A DNA stretch of 15,595 nt from Bacteriovoracaceae bacterium UBA2394 (GCA_002343335.1 DDSI01000250.1:1-15595); one strand, 5' to 3'. Counted from the first letter of the stretch, positions 1-6,585 are shown. The notes: generated by a model from the letters alone, not told the origin. Numbers and translations: made by a program.

Positions 1-270
1 GATTTCCCCACGATAGTCTGAATCAATCGTGCCCACACCGTTCACTAAAAAAACGCCGTGTTTGGCCGCAAGACCCGATCGCGCCCGAATCTGAACTTCG
101 TAGCCATTTGGAATCTCAAGCGCGATGCCAGTGCGCACGAGCGTGACTTCTCCCATCTTCAACGTCACCGATTCCAGCGAACTCAAATCAAATCCCGCGG
201 CTCCCGCAGATAAATAGGCTGGCTGAATTGCTTGAGGATCTAATTTTTTAAATTGAATTACCACACCCAT
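1..270 (-). CDS. dut: dUTPase (dUTP diphosphatase), 5' part only
   Basis: Hydrolyses dUTP to dUMP and pyrophosphate, keeping uracil out of DNA and supplying dUMP for dTTP synthesis; a cytoplasmic homotrimer in this family. Translating the minus strand gives 90 residues from the ATG at 268-270 to the window edge. Three family motifs are visible: motif 1 AGFDL with Asp28, motif 2 RSG at 64-66, and motif 3 [10 protein letters not shown] at 80-89. The usual length is about 145-155 residues, so motifs 4-5 lie outside the window. The start is firm: an in-frame TGA lies just upstream and an AGGAG sits 11 nt before the ATG. The gene begins 14 bp after the stop of the histone-fold gene, and its ribosome site touches that stop, so the two are probably co-transcribed. 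No defects are seen in the visible part. Confidence 0.96.
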   Translation of the reverse strand, partial: MGVVIQFKKLDPQAIQPAYLSAGAAGFDLSSLESVTLKMGEVTLVRTGIALEIPNGYEVQIRARSGLAAKHGVFLVNGVGTIDSDYRGEI

Positions 271-284
271 GAGCCATCACTCTC

Positions 285-734
285 CTAAGGTACATCCCTA
301 TCCATCACGGTTTTTCTGCCGTTCCGTCGAGCCTCTTCGATGGCTCGATCGCAAATTCGCTTCACGCGATCCGTCAGCACGTCCATGACATCCGCCGACG
401 TATTCATCCCGGATTTTTCTACGATGTATTTCTTTACCTTTGAAACGACGACAAGAATTTCGTCCTCCCCCAACTTTCCAGTGGACGGGCTTCCCACCAC
501 GATGCGCTTGGCTCCACCTTCCGGCTCCGGAACACGAGGTGCTCGCTTTTCGATGGCCGCGACATCCTCTCCGCGGTGTCTTTCAATGGGAACGTGGGCA
601 TCCCAACAGGCCACACTACAAAAGACGTAATTCGTGGCCTTCTGTCGGCAAGTCGAGACCGAACAAACATAATAGATTCCATTTAGGGGGATTTCTTTCT
701 TACACTGACTACAACGCTTCCAAACTTCGGGCAT
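285..734 (-). CDS. Zinc-finger protein with C-terminal histone fold
   Basis: A 149-residue protein with two parts. Residues 8-53 carry Cys8/Cys11, Cys24/Cys29, Cys39/Cys43, His47 and His53, a spacing that suggests a cross-braced two-zinc finger of the HIT, MYND or ZZ kind. Residues 92-149 match a histone fold: a short helix (VVVSKVKKYIVEKSG), a long central helix (about 113-138), then RKT at 140-142 and Arg146-Asp147, the same RxT/RD pattern as archaeal histones. The protein stops right after that motif, so helix 3 is missing or nearly so. The middle (54-90) is a charged Pro/Gly-rich linker. It likely binds DNA or another protein through the finger; whether it compacts DNA is unknown. It lies upstream of dut in one transcription unit and diverges from the GGQ gene, with only 34 bp between starts. 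AAGGA precedes the ATG. A zinc-ribbon protein without a histone role is the main alternative. Confidence 0.82.
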   Translation of the reverse strand: MPEVWKRCSQCKKEIPLNGIYYVCSVSTCRQKATNYVFCSVACWDAHVPIERHRGEDVAAIEKRAPRVPEPEGGAKRIVVGSPSTGKLGEDEILVVVSKVKKYIVEKSGMNTSADVMDVLTDRVKRICDRAIEEARRNGRKTVMDRDVP

Positions 735-740
735 ATGTCC

Positions 741-752
741 TTAAGATCTTAA
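741..752. promoter_or_regulatory. 12-bp perfect palindrome between divergent starts
   Basis: TTAAGATCTTAA is a perfect palindrome placed almost exactly in the middle of the 34-bp gap (735-768) between the histone-fold gene and the GGQ gene. One half also forms the AAGGA ribosome site of the histone-fold gene. It could be an operator shared by both genes or a chance AT-rich palindrome. No protein can be assigned to it. Confidence 0.3.
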
Positions 753-768
753 TCATAGAGATGCGGAA

Positions 769-1167
769 ATGATTAGCGAAAAGAAGAAAGCAGATTTGAC
801 CGCGCGAATGGCAGCGCTGGGGATTTTCGAAGCCGACTTGTCGGAGCATTTCATTCGAAGCGGTGGGCACGGCGGACAGAATGTGAATAAGGTGAACACT
901 TGCGTCTATATTCGACACGAACCCACGGGCCTGGAAGTGAAATGTCAGCAGACCCGCTCTCAAGTCGACAATCGCTATCTCGCTCGGAGAATCCTGTGTG
1001 AAAAACTTGAAGCGCAGATCCATGGTAAAAAGAGCGCGCAGGCCCGAGAAATCTACAAAAAGAAAAAGCAAAAGCAAAAGCGCTCGAAACGTGCCAAAGA
1101 AAAGATGTTAGCGGGCAAGAAGGCAAGATCGGAAGTCAAAGCCCTGCGCAAGCCTCCGGAGTTCTGA
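769..1167 (+). CDS. Release-factor-like peptidyl-tRNA hydrolase (GGQ domain only, MTRFR/C12orf65 type)
   Basis: A 132-residue protein equal to the catalytic domain of class I release factors. It has the SGGHGGQNVNK motif with Gly35-Gly36-Gln37, followed by the typical VNT..Y/HEPTGLEVKCQQTRSQ segment, and lacks the codon-recognition domains. The stretch KCQQTRSQVDNRYLARRILCEKLE resembles mitochondrial MTRFR more closely than E. coli ArfB. The C-terminal third (about 86-132) is very rich in Lys/Arg, as expected for a tail that enters the ribosomal mRNA channel or binds rRNA. The inferred role is release of peptides from stalled or split 50S subunits, a ribosome-rescue function. The start ATG at 769 is preceded by a modest purine-rich stretch (GAGATGCGGAA). 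It diverges from the histone-fold gene. Length and motifs are intact. The family call is strong; the exact rescue pathway is inferred. Confidence 0.88.
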   Translation: MISEKKKADLTARMAALGIFEADLSEHFIRSGGHGGQNVNKVNTCVYIRHEPTGLEVKCQQTRSQVDNRYLARRILCEKLEAQIHGKKSAQAREIYKKKKQKQKRSKRAKEKMLAGKKARSEVKALRKPPEF

Positions 1168-1368
1168 TTTTAGACGCCGCACAGTAAATCTCGACGCCGT
1201 GCGGACTCTGCAATGCGCAGACGCGAAATCAAAGAGACCATCTAAGTCACTGAAATTCTGAGCATGATTCAGCGCACGCATGCTGTGCAATATTGAACGC
1301 AGTTAGGTTGACGCCGATTTGAGTCTGAATGCTCTGCTATTTCGAAATTTTGGGGAGAGGAAAAGCCA
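1168..1368. other. Intergenic region upstream of flagellin with repeats
   Basis: This 201-bp gap holds no gene. It contains a possible stem, CCGCAC (1177-1182) with GTGCGG (1199-1204), with a 16-nt loop and no following T-run, so it is not a convincing terminator for the upstream gene. The heptamer GACGCCG occurs three times (1173, 1193, 1310). The flagellin ribosome site GGGGAGAGGA lies just before the ATG at 1369. Confidence 0.6.
1293..1320 (+). promoter_or_regulatory. Possible sigma-28 (FliA) type promoter for flagellin
   Basis: GCCGATTT at 1313-1320 matches the flagellar sigma-28 -10 consensus GCCGATAA at 6 of 8 positions and lies 48 bp before the flagellin start. The matching -35 (TAAAG-like) at about 1293-1300 reads TTGAACGC and is weak. 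The location fits a late flagellar promoter, but the -35 mismatch makes this a guess. Confidence 0.3.
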
Positions 1369-3228
1369 ATGGGAATTAGAATAAATTCCAACGCTTCCTC
1401 TTTGAAGGCGATTCGATACCTATCGAACTCGTCTCGGGCAATCTCGCGAGTATTAACGCGCCTTGCCACCGGGCATCGAATCACTTCGGCCGAGGACGAT
1501 CCAGCTGGGCTCGCTCTTAGTCTCGGCCTAGAATCGCAGATGCGTGGTACTCGCACGGCCATTCAAAATCTCAATAACGCCAAGGGAATCATCAATACCG
1601 CTGAAAGCGGACTTGCCGAACAAACTAGCCTGCTTCAGCGAATGCGAGAGTTAGCCCTGCAATCTGCCAACGGAACTATTTCTCAACAAGACCGTCAGTA
1701 TCTGAATTCTGAATTTCAAGAGATATACAAAGAATACAATCGCCTCACCGCCCAAACAAATCTCAATGGAATCAACCTATTTGATGGAAGTTTTTCGGAA
1801 ACATCGATTCAAGCTGGTACCCAGAAAGGACAGACTATTGCTTTAAACGTGGGTTCCACTCGCGCAAATGAAATCTTTACCGAGACGGTAGGAACGGGAC
1901 AATTCTACTTCAAATCGACTTCGACAGGCGGAAACCTTGGACGCAATATCGACGTCGGCGATTTTAACAATGATGGAATTATGGACGTGCTGCAAACGGG
2001 AGCGCTGGTCGATGACCAAATCAATATCCTTCTTGGGATTGGAGACGGGACGTTCCAAACTCGCATCACCTATTCGACGAGTGGAGGTTTATTTAGAGCG
2101 ACTTCAGCGGACTTCAATAACGACGGCAAACTGGACCTTGTCTCAACCGCAACTTCCACGTTCGACGTGCGGCTAGGAAATGGTGATGGAACTTTCTCGG
2201 CGTTACGAACATTTGCAAGCGGCGGAGCCAACTCGATCGCCACCGGCGACTTGAACGGAGATGGTTTCAAAGATCTCGTAGGAACGACTGGCGGGCAACT
2301 GAGCATTCTCTTCGGGTTGGGCAATGGGTCCTTCGCACCTAGAGTTACTTACACCGACGGCGCAAGCTCTAATTCAACATCCGTTGCCGACGTGAATAAT
2401 GATGGAGAGCTCGATATCGTGTCAGTGTCAGGAGATGGCAACGTGAATATCTTTGTGAACAACGGCGATGGAACTTTTCAGGCAAAGACATCAATTGCTG
2501 CGGGCTCCGCTCCCTTAAGCGTGATCGCTAATGATTTGAATGGTGACGGCGCAATTGACTTAGCCATCGCAGGCGGCGGAAGTTCGGAGCTTAGAGTCCT
2601 AATTGGAAATGGGAATGGAACCTTCCAAGCTTTCGTGGGTTATAACGGCGGGGGATTTGGGGGCGTACAAAACAATACCGTGAGAGCCGCCGATTTCAAC
2701 GGTGACGGCTCGCTCGATCTCATCGCAAATAATCCCAATGACGCTACGGTCAATGTCTATCTCAACAATGGAAATGGCACCTTCAAAGCTAGGCAGGAAT
2801 ATCAAGGTGGAGTTTCAGTCGCTGTAGCCGACTTCAATGGGGACGGAGTGACGGAATTTGCGAGCGCTTCTGCAGGCACTTCCATTTATACATTCCTCTC
2901 CTACACCCAAACTTCTTCTGCAACTCGGCATTTGAATATTAGCTCGTCTTCAAAAGCTCAGTATGTACTCGATATTTTGGATACGGGTCTTTCAAATTTA
3001 ACGTCGCTGCGCTCCAACTTAGGCGCCCTATCCAATCGACTGGATACCGCTAGATCGTTCAATGAAACGTTAGTGGAAAATCTATCAGCCGCTCATTCGG
3101 CCATTGCCGATTCGGATGTGGCTGAAGAATCGGCAGAGCTCACCAAGTATCAAATTCTACAGCAAGCGCAGACAGCCGTATTAGGCCAAGCCAATTTGTC
3201 GATGAGTCTTGTTCTACGATTGCTTTAA
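1369..3228 (+). CDS. fliC: Flagellin with inserted seven-repeat FG-GAP beta-propeller domain
   Basis: The filament protein of the flagellum, exported by the flagellar type III system. At 619 residues it is longer than simple flagellins. Residues 1-165 are a normal D0/D1 N-terminus (INSNASSLKAIRYL, RLATGHRITSAEDDPAGLAL, RMRELALQSANGT, TNLNGINLFDG). Residues 520-619 are the matching C-terminal helices (SNLTSLRSNLGALSNRLD, DSDVAEESAELTK, ending LVLRLL). The variable middle is replaced by seven FG-GAP/VCBS-type repeats at Asp198, 248, 294, 341, 389, 442 and 488, each with a calcium-loop motif DxNxDGxxD. GDGTF- or GNGTF-like strands follow in repeats 1-6. Spacing is 46-53 residues and seven is the number of blades in an integrin-like propeller. 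The insert would face outwards from the filament. There is a strong ribosome site before the ATG. The stop overlaps the end of the convergent SGNH gene by 4 bp. Confidence 0.95.
   Translation: MGIRINSNASSLKAIRYLSNSSRAISRVLTRLATGHRITSAEDDPAGLALSLGLESQMRGTRTAIQNLNNAKGIINTAESGLAEQTSLLQRMRELALQSANGTISQQDRQYLNSEFQEIYKEYNRLTAQTNLNGINLFDGSFSETSIQAGTQKGQTIALNVGSTRANEIFTETVGTGQFYFKSTSTGGNLGRNIDVGDFNNDGIMDVLQTGALVDDQINILLGIGDGTFQTRITYSTSGGLFRATSADFNNDGKLDLVSTATSTFDVRLGNGDGTFSALRTFASGGANSIATGDLNGDGFKDLVGTTGGQLSILFGLGNGSFAPRVTYTDGASSNSTSVADVNNDGELDIVSVSGDGNVNIFVNNGDGTFQAKTSIAAGSAPLSVIANDLNGDGAIDLAIAGGGSSELRVLIGNGNGTFQAFVGYNGGGFGGVQNNTVRAADFNGDGSLDLIANNPNDATVNVYLNNGNGTFKARQEYQGGVSVAVADFNGDGVTEFASASAGTSIYTFLSYTQTSSATRHLNISSSSKAQYVLDILDTGLSNLTSLRSNLGALSNRLDTARSFNETLVENLSAAHSAIADSDVAEESAELTKYQILQQAQTAVLGQANLSMSLVLRLL
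1921..2913 (+). repeat. Seven FG-GAP/VCBS repeats inside the flagellin
   Basis: Approximate limits of the repeat array within the flagellin (about residues 185-515). Calcium-loop motifs start at nt 1960, 2110, 2248, 2389, 2533, 2692 and 2830. The first six keep DxNxDGxxD fully; the seventh ends in Glu (DFNGDGVTE), and its blade is followed by SYTQTSSATRH, which leads back to the flagellin C-terminus. The seventh also lacks the GxGTF strand, as might be expected where a propeller is closed by residues from the other end of the domain. Confidence 0.9.
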
Positions 3229-4208
3229 GGAGGAGTAAGATCGCCCCAAAAGCTGAGGCCCCAGGTTACTTCTGAAATAATGGCCTGGCCCCAAAGCGAC
3301 GGATGAAAGCAATCCGTGGCCAGTGTTTTTACAACCTTTGCGGGGCTGCGATAGTCTTTGATGGAACGCAAATTGGCTTGAGGAAACTCCGCTGAAAGTT
3401 TCAAAGCAATTGAATCATTAGCTTGCTCGTACATTTTTTTGATCATTTTCGATGCTTCGTAACTTTCGATATTATTCTTATTGAAAATGACCGAATCACC
3501 ATAGATCGTTTCTCGAACTTCTTTGCATCGGTAGGTTTTCGTTAAAATCTTCATGACTTTTAAGTTGTTCGAAAGTTCAAAAACTTCGTGAATGTCCGGA
3601 AGGCCAACGAGCAGAATCGATCGGTGGGGATTTTTCGTAAGAATTTTTCGAAGTTGTGCTTCAATTCCGGCTTCATAGGCCATCGGCGTTGTTACTTCCT
3701 CAATTTTTTCTCGCTTCAAATCATTGGCTCCAATGAGAATCAAAATATAGTCGATGACCACATTGTCTCGAGCTTCCGTCGCTAACAGCTCGTCCGCTTG
3801 AGGGATAAGATCGACCACGCGGGATCCGCTCACGGAAAAATTGTACGACTGAACTCCTGACTTCAGCGAGGCTATGCGCTCGAAATGAGATTGCACCATG
3901 TCGGTATGATCGTCCCCCGTGGCCCAAGAATGGTGCGGTTTGGCATAATGATGGCGAAAGTTTTCAATCGTCTTATCTTCGCTATCCTCCGTTCGCTTCA
4001 TCATCTTGATGAGTTGCTTCGTTGTAGGAGGATGCTCGAGACTAAATTCCACAAGCATGGCTTCGGAAATGGAATCCCCCATCACGCCTACGGCATTTGG
4101 CAAAGCGATTGTGACAGGATGAGTTGGATGCACCTCAGCAAAAACAAAATGAACGCTGAAGAAAAAGATGACCGCGGCAAAAGATAGACGAGATTTGATG
4201 GAACGCAT
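3225..4208 (-). CDS. Exported SGNH/GDSL-family hydrolase
   Basis: A 327-residue protein from the ATG at 4206-4208. The reading frame is open for 29 codons further upstream, but this ATG begins a clear signal peptide (MRSIKSRLSF, then a hydrophobic AAVIFFFSVHFVFA, cleavage near FAE) and is preceded by a G-rich ribosome site. SGNH blocks appear in order: block I GDS with Ser46, block II Gly128 in SVSGSR, block III GAND with Asn162, and block V DCFH with Asp299 and His302. These form the Ser-His-Asp triad and oxyanion hole of this family, which includes esterases, lipases and carbohydrate deacetylases. The substrate cannot be told. It should act in the periplasm or outside. It lies tail-to-tail with flagellin, with stop codons overlapping by 4 bp. 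The nearest upstream minus-strand gene, phaR, ends in a terminator, so this gene needs its own promoter. Confidence 0.88.
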   Translation of the reverse strand: MRSIKSRLSFAAVIFFFSVHFVFAEVHPTHPVTIALPNAVGVMGDSISEAMLVEFSLEHPPTTKQLIKMMKRTEDSEDKTIENFRHHYAKPHHSWATGDDHTDMVQSHFERIASLKSGVQSYNFSVSGSRVVDLIPQADELLATEARDNVVIDYILILIGANDLKREKIEEVTTPMAYEAGIEAQLRKILTKNPHRSILLVGLPDIHEVFELSNNLKVMKILTKTYRCKEVRETIYGDSVIFNKNNIESYEASKMIKKMYEQANDSIALKLSAEFPQANLRSIKDYRSPAKVVKTLATDCFHPSLWGQAIISEVTWGLSFWGDLTPP

Positions 4209-4249
4209 GACCAACCCCCCATAGATCCTTCGTCGCACCAGACTTCTAA

Positions 4250-4255
4250 ATTCTA
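4250..4255 (-). promoter_or_regulatory. Possible -10 element for the SGNH hydrolase gene
   Basis: On the minus strand TAGAAT (5 of 6 to TATAAT) lies about 42 bp upstream of the chosen ATG at 4208, in an AT-rich patch, and would give a 5' leader of about 35 nt. No good -35 is found at 16-18 bp, so the call is weak. Confidence 0.25.
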
Positions 4256-4423
4256 ACTGAAATCTAAATTTGAAGCGCCGCAGATAACGTGACACATTGC
4301 GCTGCCGCGCCGCAGGTCATTGCCGAAGCGAAGCGAGGCCTAGCCCATTTGAAGGAGTTCGCCGGTCTCGAGCGAACTCCGATACCCGGTCCGCAGGCCA
4401 ATGTGCGGGCGAAGCCGCACCAA

Positions 4424-4456
4424 TAAAAAAGAAGGCGTCCTTCCGTGGACGCCTTC
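4424..4456 (-). terminator. Rho-independent terminator of the phaR-like gene
   Basis: A perfect 10-bp stem GAAGGCGTCC (4431-4440) / GGACGCCTTC (4447-4456) with a 6-nt loop. On the minus strand it is followed by TTTTTT (complement of 4425-4430). It lies about 100 bp past the phaR stop. On the plus strand only a broken T-run follows, so it acts mainly on minus-strand transcripts. Confidence 0.85.
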
Positions 4457-4557
4457 TTATTCTCATCGTTCAAATCCAATCCTTCTTACTACCTTCAAAA
4501 GGCAATGGACTGTCGAGAAACGAAGAGCAGAGAAAACTGTGTGTGTTTCCGTCCGTC

Positions 4558-4926
4558 TTAGTTATTCGCGGTCGAACCGGTTCCCGAGGAAGCAAGTCCA
4601 CCGGCGTTGCCAGCAGAGCTCGCGCCCGTGCCCGTTCCGAACGAGGCCAAAGACGAAATGGAGTTAGAGAGCAAACCTTCTTCTTGTTTGATCGCAGTTT
4701 CCAAAGTGGTTTCGGGCAAGCTCTTCAAGAACTCACGCTCTTTTTGGAAAAGGATCTGGGTGAGGGTGAATCGGGTGATATCTTGTTTTGTTCTGTTATC
4801 AACCACGGTCACACTGTCACCGGCTTTAATCATCTCTACGATATCTTTGTAGGAGATGTAGCTCGCGGAATCAGTGTTATATAGTTTTCGATTCGGATAC
4901 TTCTTGATCACAATTTTCTTTGCCAT
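4558..4926 (-). CDS. phaR: PhaR-like polyhydroxyalkanoate regulator (DNA-binding domain)
   Basis: Residues 3-62 carry the hallmark of the PHB/PHA accumulation regulator DNA-binding domain: IKKYPNRKLYNT near the N-terminus, SYISYKDIVEMIKAGDSVTVVD, then TKQDITRFTLTQIL. In PHA-producing bacteria PhaR represses phasin genes and its own gene, and also binds PHA. This protein has 122 residues. After a helical segment to about residue 85 it ends in a low-complexity Gly/Ser/Ala/Thr tail instead of the usual longer C-terminal part. No PHA synthase, phasin or depolymerase gene is present in the window, so a PHA role is inferred from the domain alone; in other lineages the domain may regulate exopolysaccharide or other targets. 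GGAGG lies 8 nt before the ATG. It is transcribed alone, with a terminator downstream. Confidence 0.88.
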   Translation of the reverse strand: MAKKIVIKKYPNRKLYNTDSASYISYKDIVEMIKAGDSVTVVDNRTKQDITRFTLTQILFQKEREFLKSLPETTLETAIKQEEGLLSNSISSLASFGTGTGASSAGNAGGLASSGTGSTANN

Positions 4927-5203
4927 TTGTCGTTCCTCCCTGACATTTACTCTTCGGTTATCTCACACGCCTATGCGTCTAAATTTTGGTTTCGCTATGA
5001 TGGGTTGCAAAAGCTGTGCCTAGTCATACATTTTTCCTGAAGCGCTCGGTCAGAGCGGTAAGTCCTCATTATGATTTCGTTTATTTTCTGCAAAAAAAGT
5101 TACACCCCTGTGAATTTGCGCAAATCAATGCACGGTGTCTGTCAAACCACCTGCAGGGCGTTAGACTTTTGACACGTACTTCCTGGAATTGAGTCCGACG
5201 CCC
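4927..5203. other. Divergent intergenic region, phaR / MFS transporter
   Basis: A 277-bp gap that must hold both promoters. Visible elements are a perfect 12-bp palindrome ATTTGCGCAAAT (5114-5125), an 8-bp palindrome CCTGCAGG (5150-5157), and a 7-bp inverted repeat TGTCAAA (5140-5146) / TTTGACA (5168-5174). The TTGACA at 5169-5174 is a perfect -35 hexamer but has no -10 at the right distance before the transporter start. Any of these could be operators; none can be assigned to a protein from sequence alone. Confidence 0.5.
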
Positions 5204-6553
5204 ATGCGCATTTATCCTGATGATGTGTCGGGGGAAAGTCTGCGGCGGCGCACGTTTCGCTGGAGTCAAATTGAGGCCGGTTTGTATGCGGTGATGGTTG
5301 GAAGTGCGGAAACTTTCGCCATTTTCTTCGCCATCAAAAAGGGAATTTCTAGCGATCAAGTCGCCCTCCTTCATACACTTCCCATTTTATTGGGTTCGAT
5401 CGCGAATTGGATTGTTCCAGCGATCACGCCCCAGAAACATCTAAAGAAATTTCTCTGTGCTGCAGTAGCTGTACAGTGTTTAGGCCTCGGACTGACGGTG
5501 ACGGCCTTTACCGGCGATAATTTCTTTCCTACGCTGCTCACCGCACTCAGCCTCTATTGGATCGGTGGGATGGTCGCGAGTCCTCTGTGGCTCGATTGGA
5601 TTTCTCCCTGGCTTCCGAAGGAGCGCTTCGCACGTTATTTTTCTCGACGAAATGCCTACACGTCATTCATCACCGTCTGCATTTTTCTGGCTCTCTCCTA
5701 TTTGCTCTATTGGAAAGACACTGAGTCGCATCTCCTTCTTATATTGTCTCTGGGATTTATCGCGCGCAGCTTGTCTCTCTGTTTTTTGATGGCTCAAGCG
5801 AGCCCCGTCGAAAGACACCGCCGTGGGGAGTCGGCTCCCGACACGGTCACACTTTCCGATCCAAAGCGAGTGCCGTCGCCGTGGAAAAATGTGCTTCGAT
5901 CTCCCGTCATTCTATCTGTGGGAATTTTTACGGTAATGTTTAAGTTCATGGCGGTCATTGCCTCGCCCTTCACCGTTCCCTATATGTTGAACGACCTTCA
6001 CTTTCCACTCATTCACTATGCGTGGATTACGGCAATTCCTTATTTTGGGCGCGCGATGTTTTTGGCGTCGTGGGGAGAGGCGGTGCGATCGTTTCGACCG
6101 TTTGTCGGTTTGCAAATTTGTTTGATTGCGATTTCAGGCACGATGTCTCTTTGGGCATCCGTGCAGTCATTTTGGGGACTCATGGCGACGGAACTACTCG
6201 CAGGAATTTTTTGGGGCGGCTTCGAACTCTCGGTTGTTTTGGTGTTTCAGAACTTTGCGCCTGGTCGCGCACGCACCTTGATCGGCGCCCACTTAGCCGC
6301 CATGAATTTGGCCGCCCTTGGAGGAGCGCATGTTGGCGCTCAGTTGCTGAAGAGCGGCGTGCCCGTGCATGACCTCTTCGTGATTTCCGCTACGGGCCGA
6401 GCCATCGTGGCCTTCAGCTTCCTCGGAGTCATGCTCGTCTTGAAGGAAGCGAGCACGTCCTACCGCGTGTATACGAATTTTCTCTGGACCGCGCTCTCCC
6501 TGCGCCCCTCGATTGCGAATATCGGACGAATCGTCCTACAGCGTAAGGCCTGA
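5204..6553 (+). CDS. Major facilitator superfamily (MFS) transporter
   Basis: An inner-membrane transporter of 449 residues with about 12 hydrophobic segments in two groups of six. The first group includes GLYAVMVGSAETFAIFFAI, ALLHTLPILLGSIANWIV, FLCAAVAVQCLGLGLTV and TALSLYWIGGMVASPLWL. The second starts at PVILSVGIFTVMFKFMAV and ends at VISATGRAIVAFSFLGVML. A polar, charged loop of about 40 residues (around 200-230) lies between the halves, as usual for MFS. The substrate cannot be told. The frame opens at a TTG (5189), but the ATG at 5204 is preferred; neither has a clear Shine-Dalgarno sequence. The gene stands alone on the plus strand, and its stop abuts the T-run side of the terminator that serves the opposing operon. 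Confidence 0.8.
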   Translation: MRIYPDDVSGESLRRRTFRWSQIEAGLYAVMVGSAETFAIFFAIKKGISSDQVALLHTLPILLGSIANWIVPAITPQKHLKKFLCAAVAVQCLGLGLTVTAFTGDNFFPTLLTALSLYWIGGMVASPLWLDWISPWLPKERFARYFSRRNAYTSFITVCIFLALSYLLYWKDTESHLLLILSLGFIARSLSLCFLMAQASPVERHRRGESAPDTVTLSDPKRVPSPWKNVLRSPVILSVGIFTVMFKFMAVIASPFTVPYMLNDLHFPLIHYAWITAIPYFGRAMFLASWGEAVRSFRPFVGLQICLIAISGTMSLWASVQSFWGLMATELLAGIFWGGFELSVVLVFQNFAPGRARTLIGAHLAAMNLAALGGAHVGAQLLKSGVPVHDLFVISATGRAIVAFSFLGVMLVLKEASTSYRVYTNFLWTALSLRPSIANIGRIVLQRKA

Positions 6554-6585
6554 TAAAAAAAGAGGGCCGATTTTGTCGGCCCTCT
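6554..6585 (-). terminator. Rho-independent terminator of the exported-protein operon
   Basis: A perfect 10-bp stem AGAGGGCCGA (6561-6570) / TCGGCCCTCT (6576-6585) with a 5-nt loop. Read on the minus strand it is followed by TTTTTTT. It ends the transcript of the 228- and 1319-residue genes. On the plus strand, after the MFS stop, the stem is followed by CGAAT with no T-run, so it is at best a weak terminator in that direction. Confidence 0.85.

Larger units (their letters stand above)
4209..4557. other. Gene-free stretch with hairpins and repeats
   Basis: This 349-bp region has no credible gene. Long plus-strand frames cross it but run over the terminator and antisense to phaR. It contains a duplicated 9-mer GCGCCGCAG (4275-4283 and 4307-4315). 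One stem is GGAGTTCGC (4354-4362) with GCGAACTCC (4372-4380). A second compact hairpin is GTGCGG (4403-4408) with CCGCAC (4415-4420). The phaR terminator is at 4424-4456. From 4457 to 4557 lies the phaR 3' untranslated region, where nothing stands out. The hairpins sit upstream of the SGNH gene on its strand and could be a REP-like dispersed element or leader structure. Confidence 0.6.

Noticed and set aside
4297..4884. Plus-strand 195-codon open frame
   Set aside because: It crosses the terminator hairpin and lies antisense to the clear phaR-like gene; its composition is that of a shadow frame.
5169..5174. TTGACA as the -35 of the MFS promoter
   Set aside because: No -10-like hexamer lies 15-19 bp downstream before the start codon.
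6561..6585. Terminator for the MFS gene on the plus strand
   Set aside because: The stem is followed by CGAAT and not a T-run on that strand, so it was assigned to the minus-strand operon.
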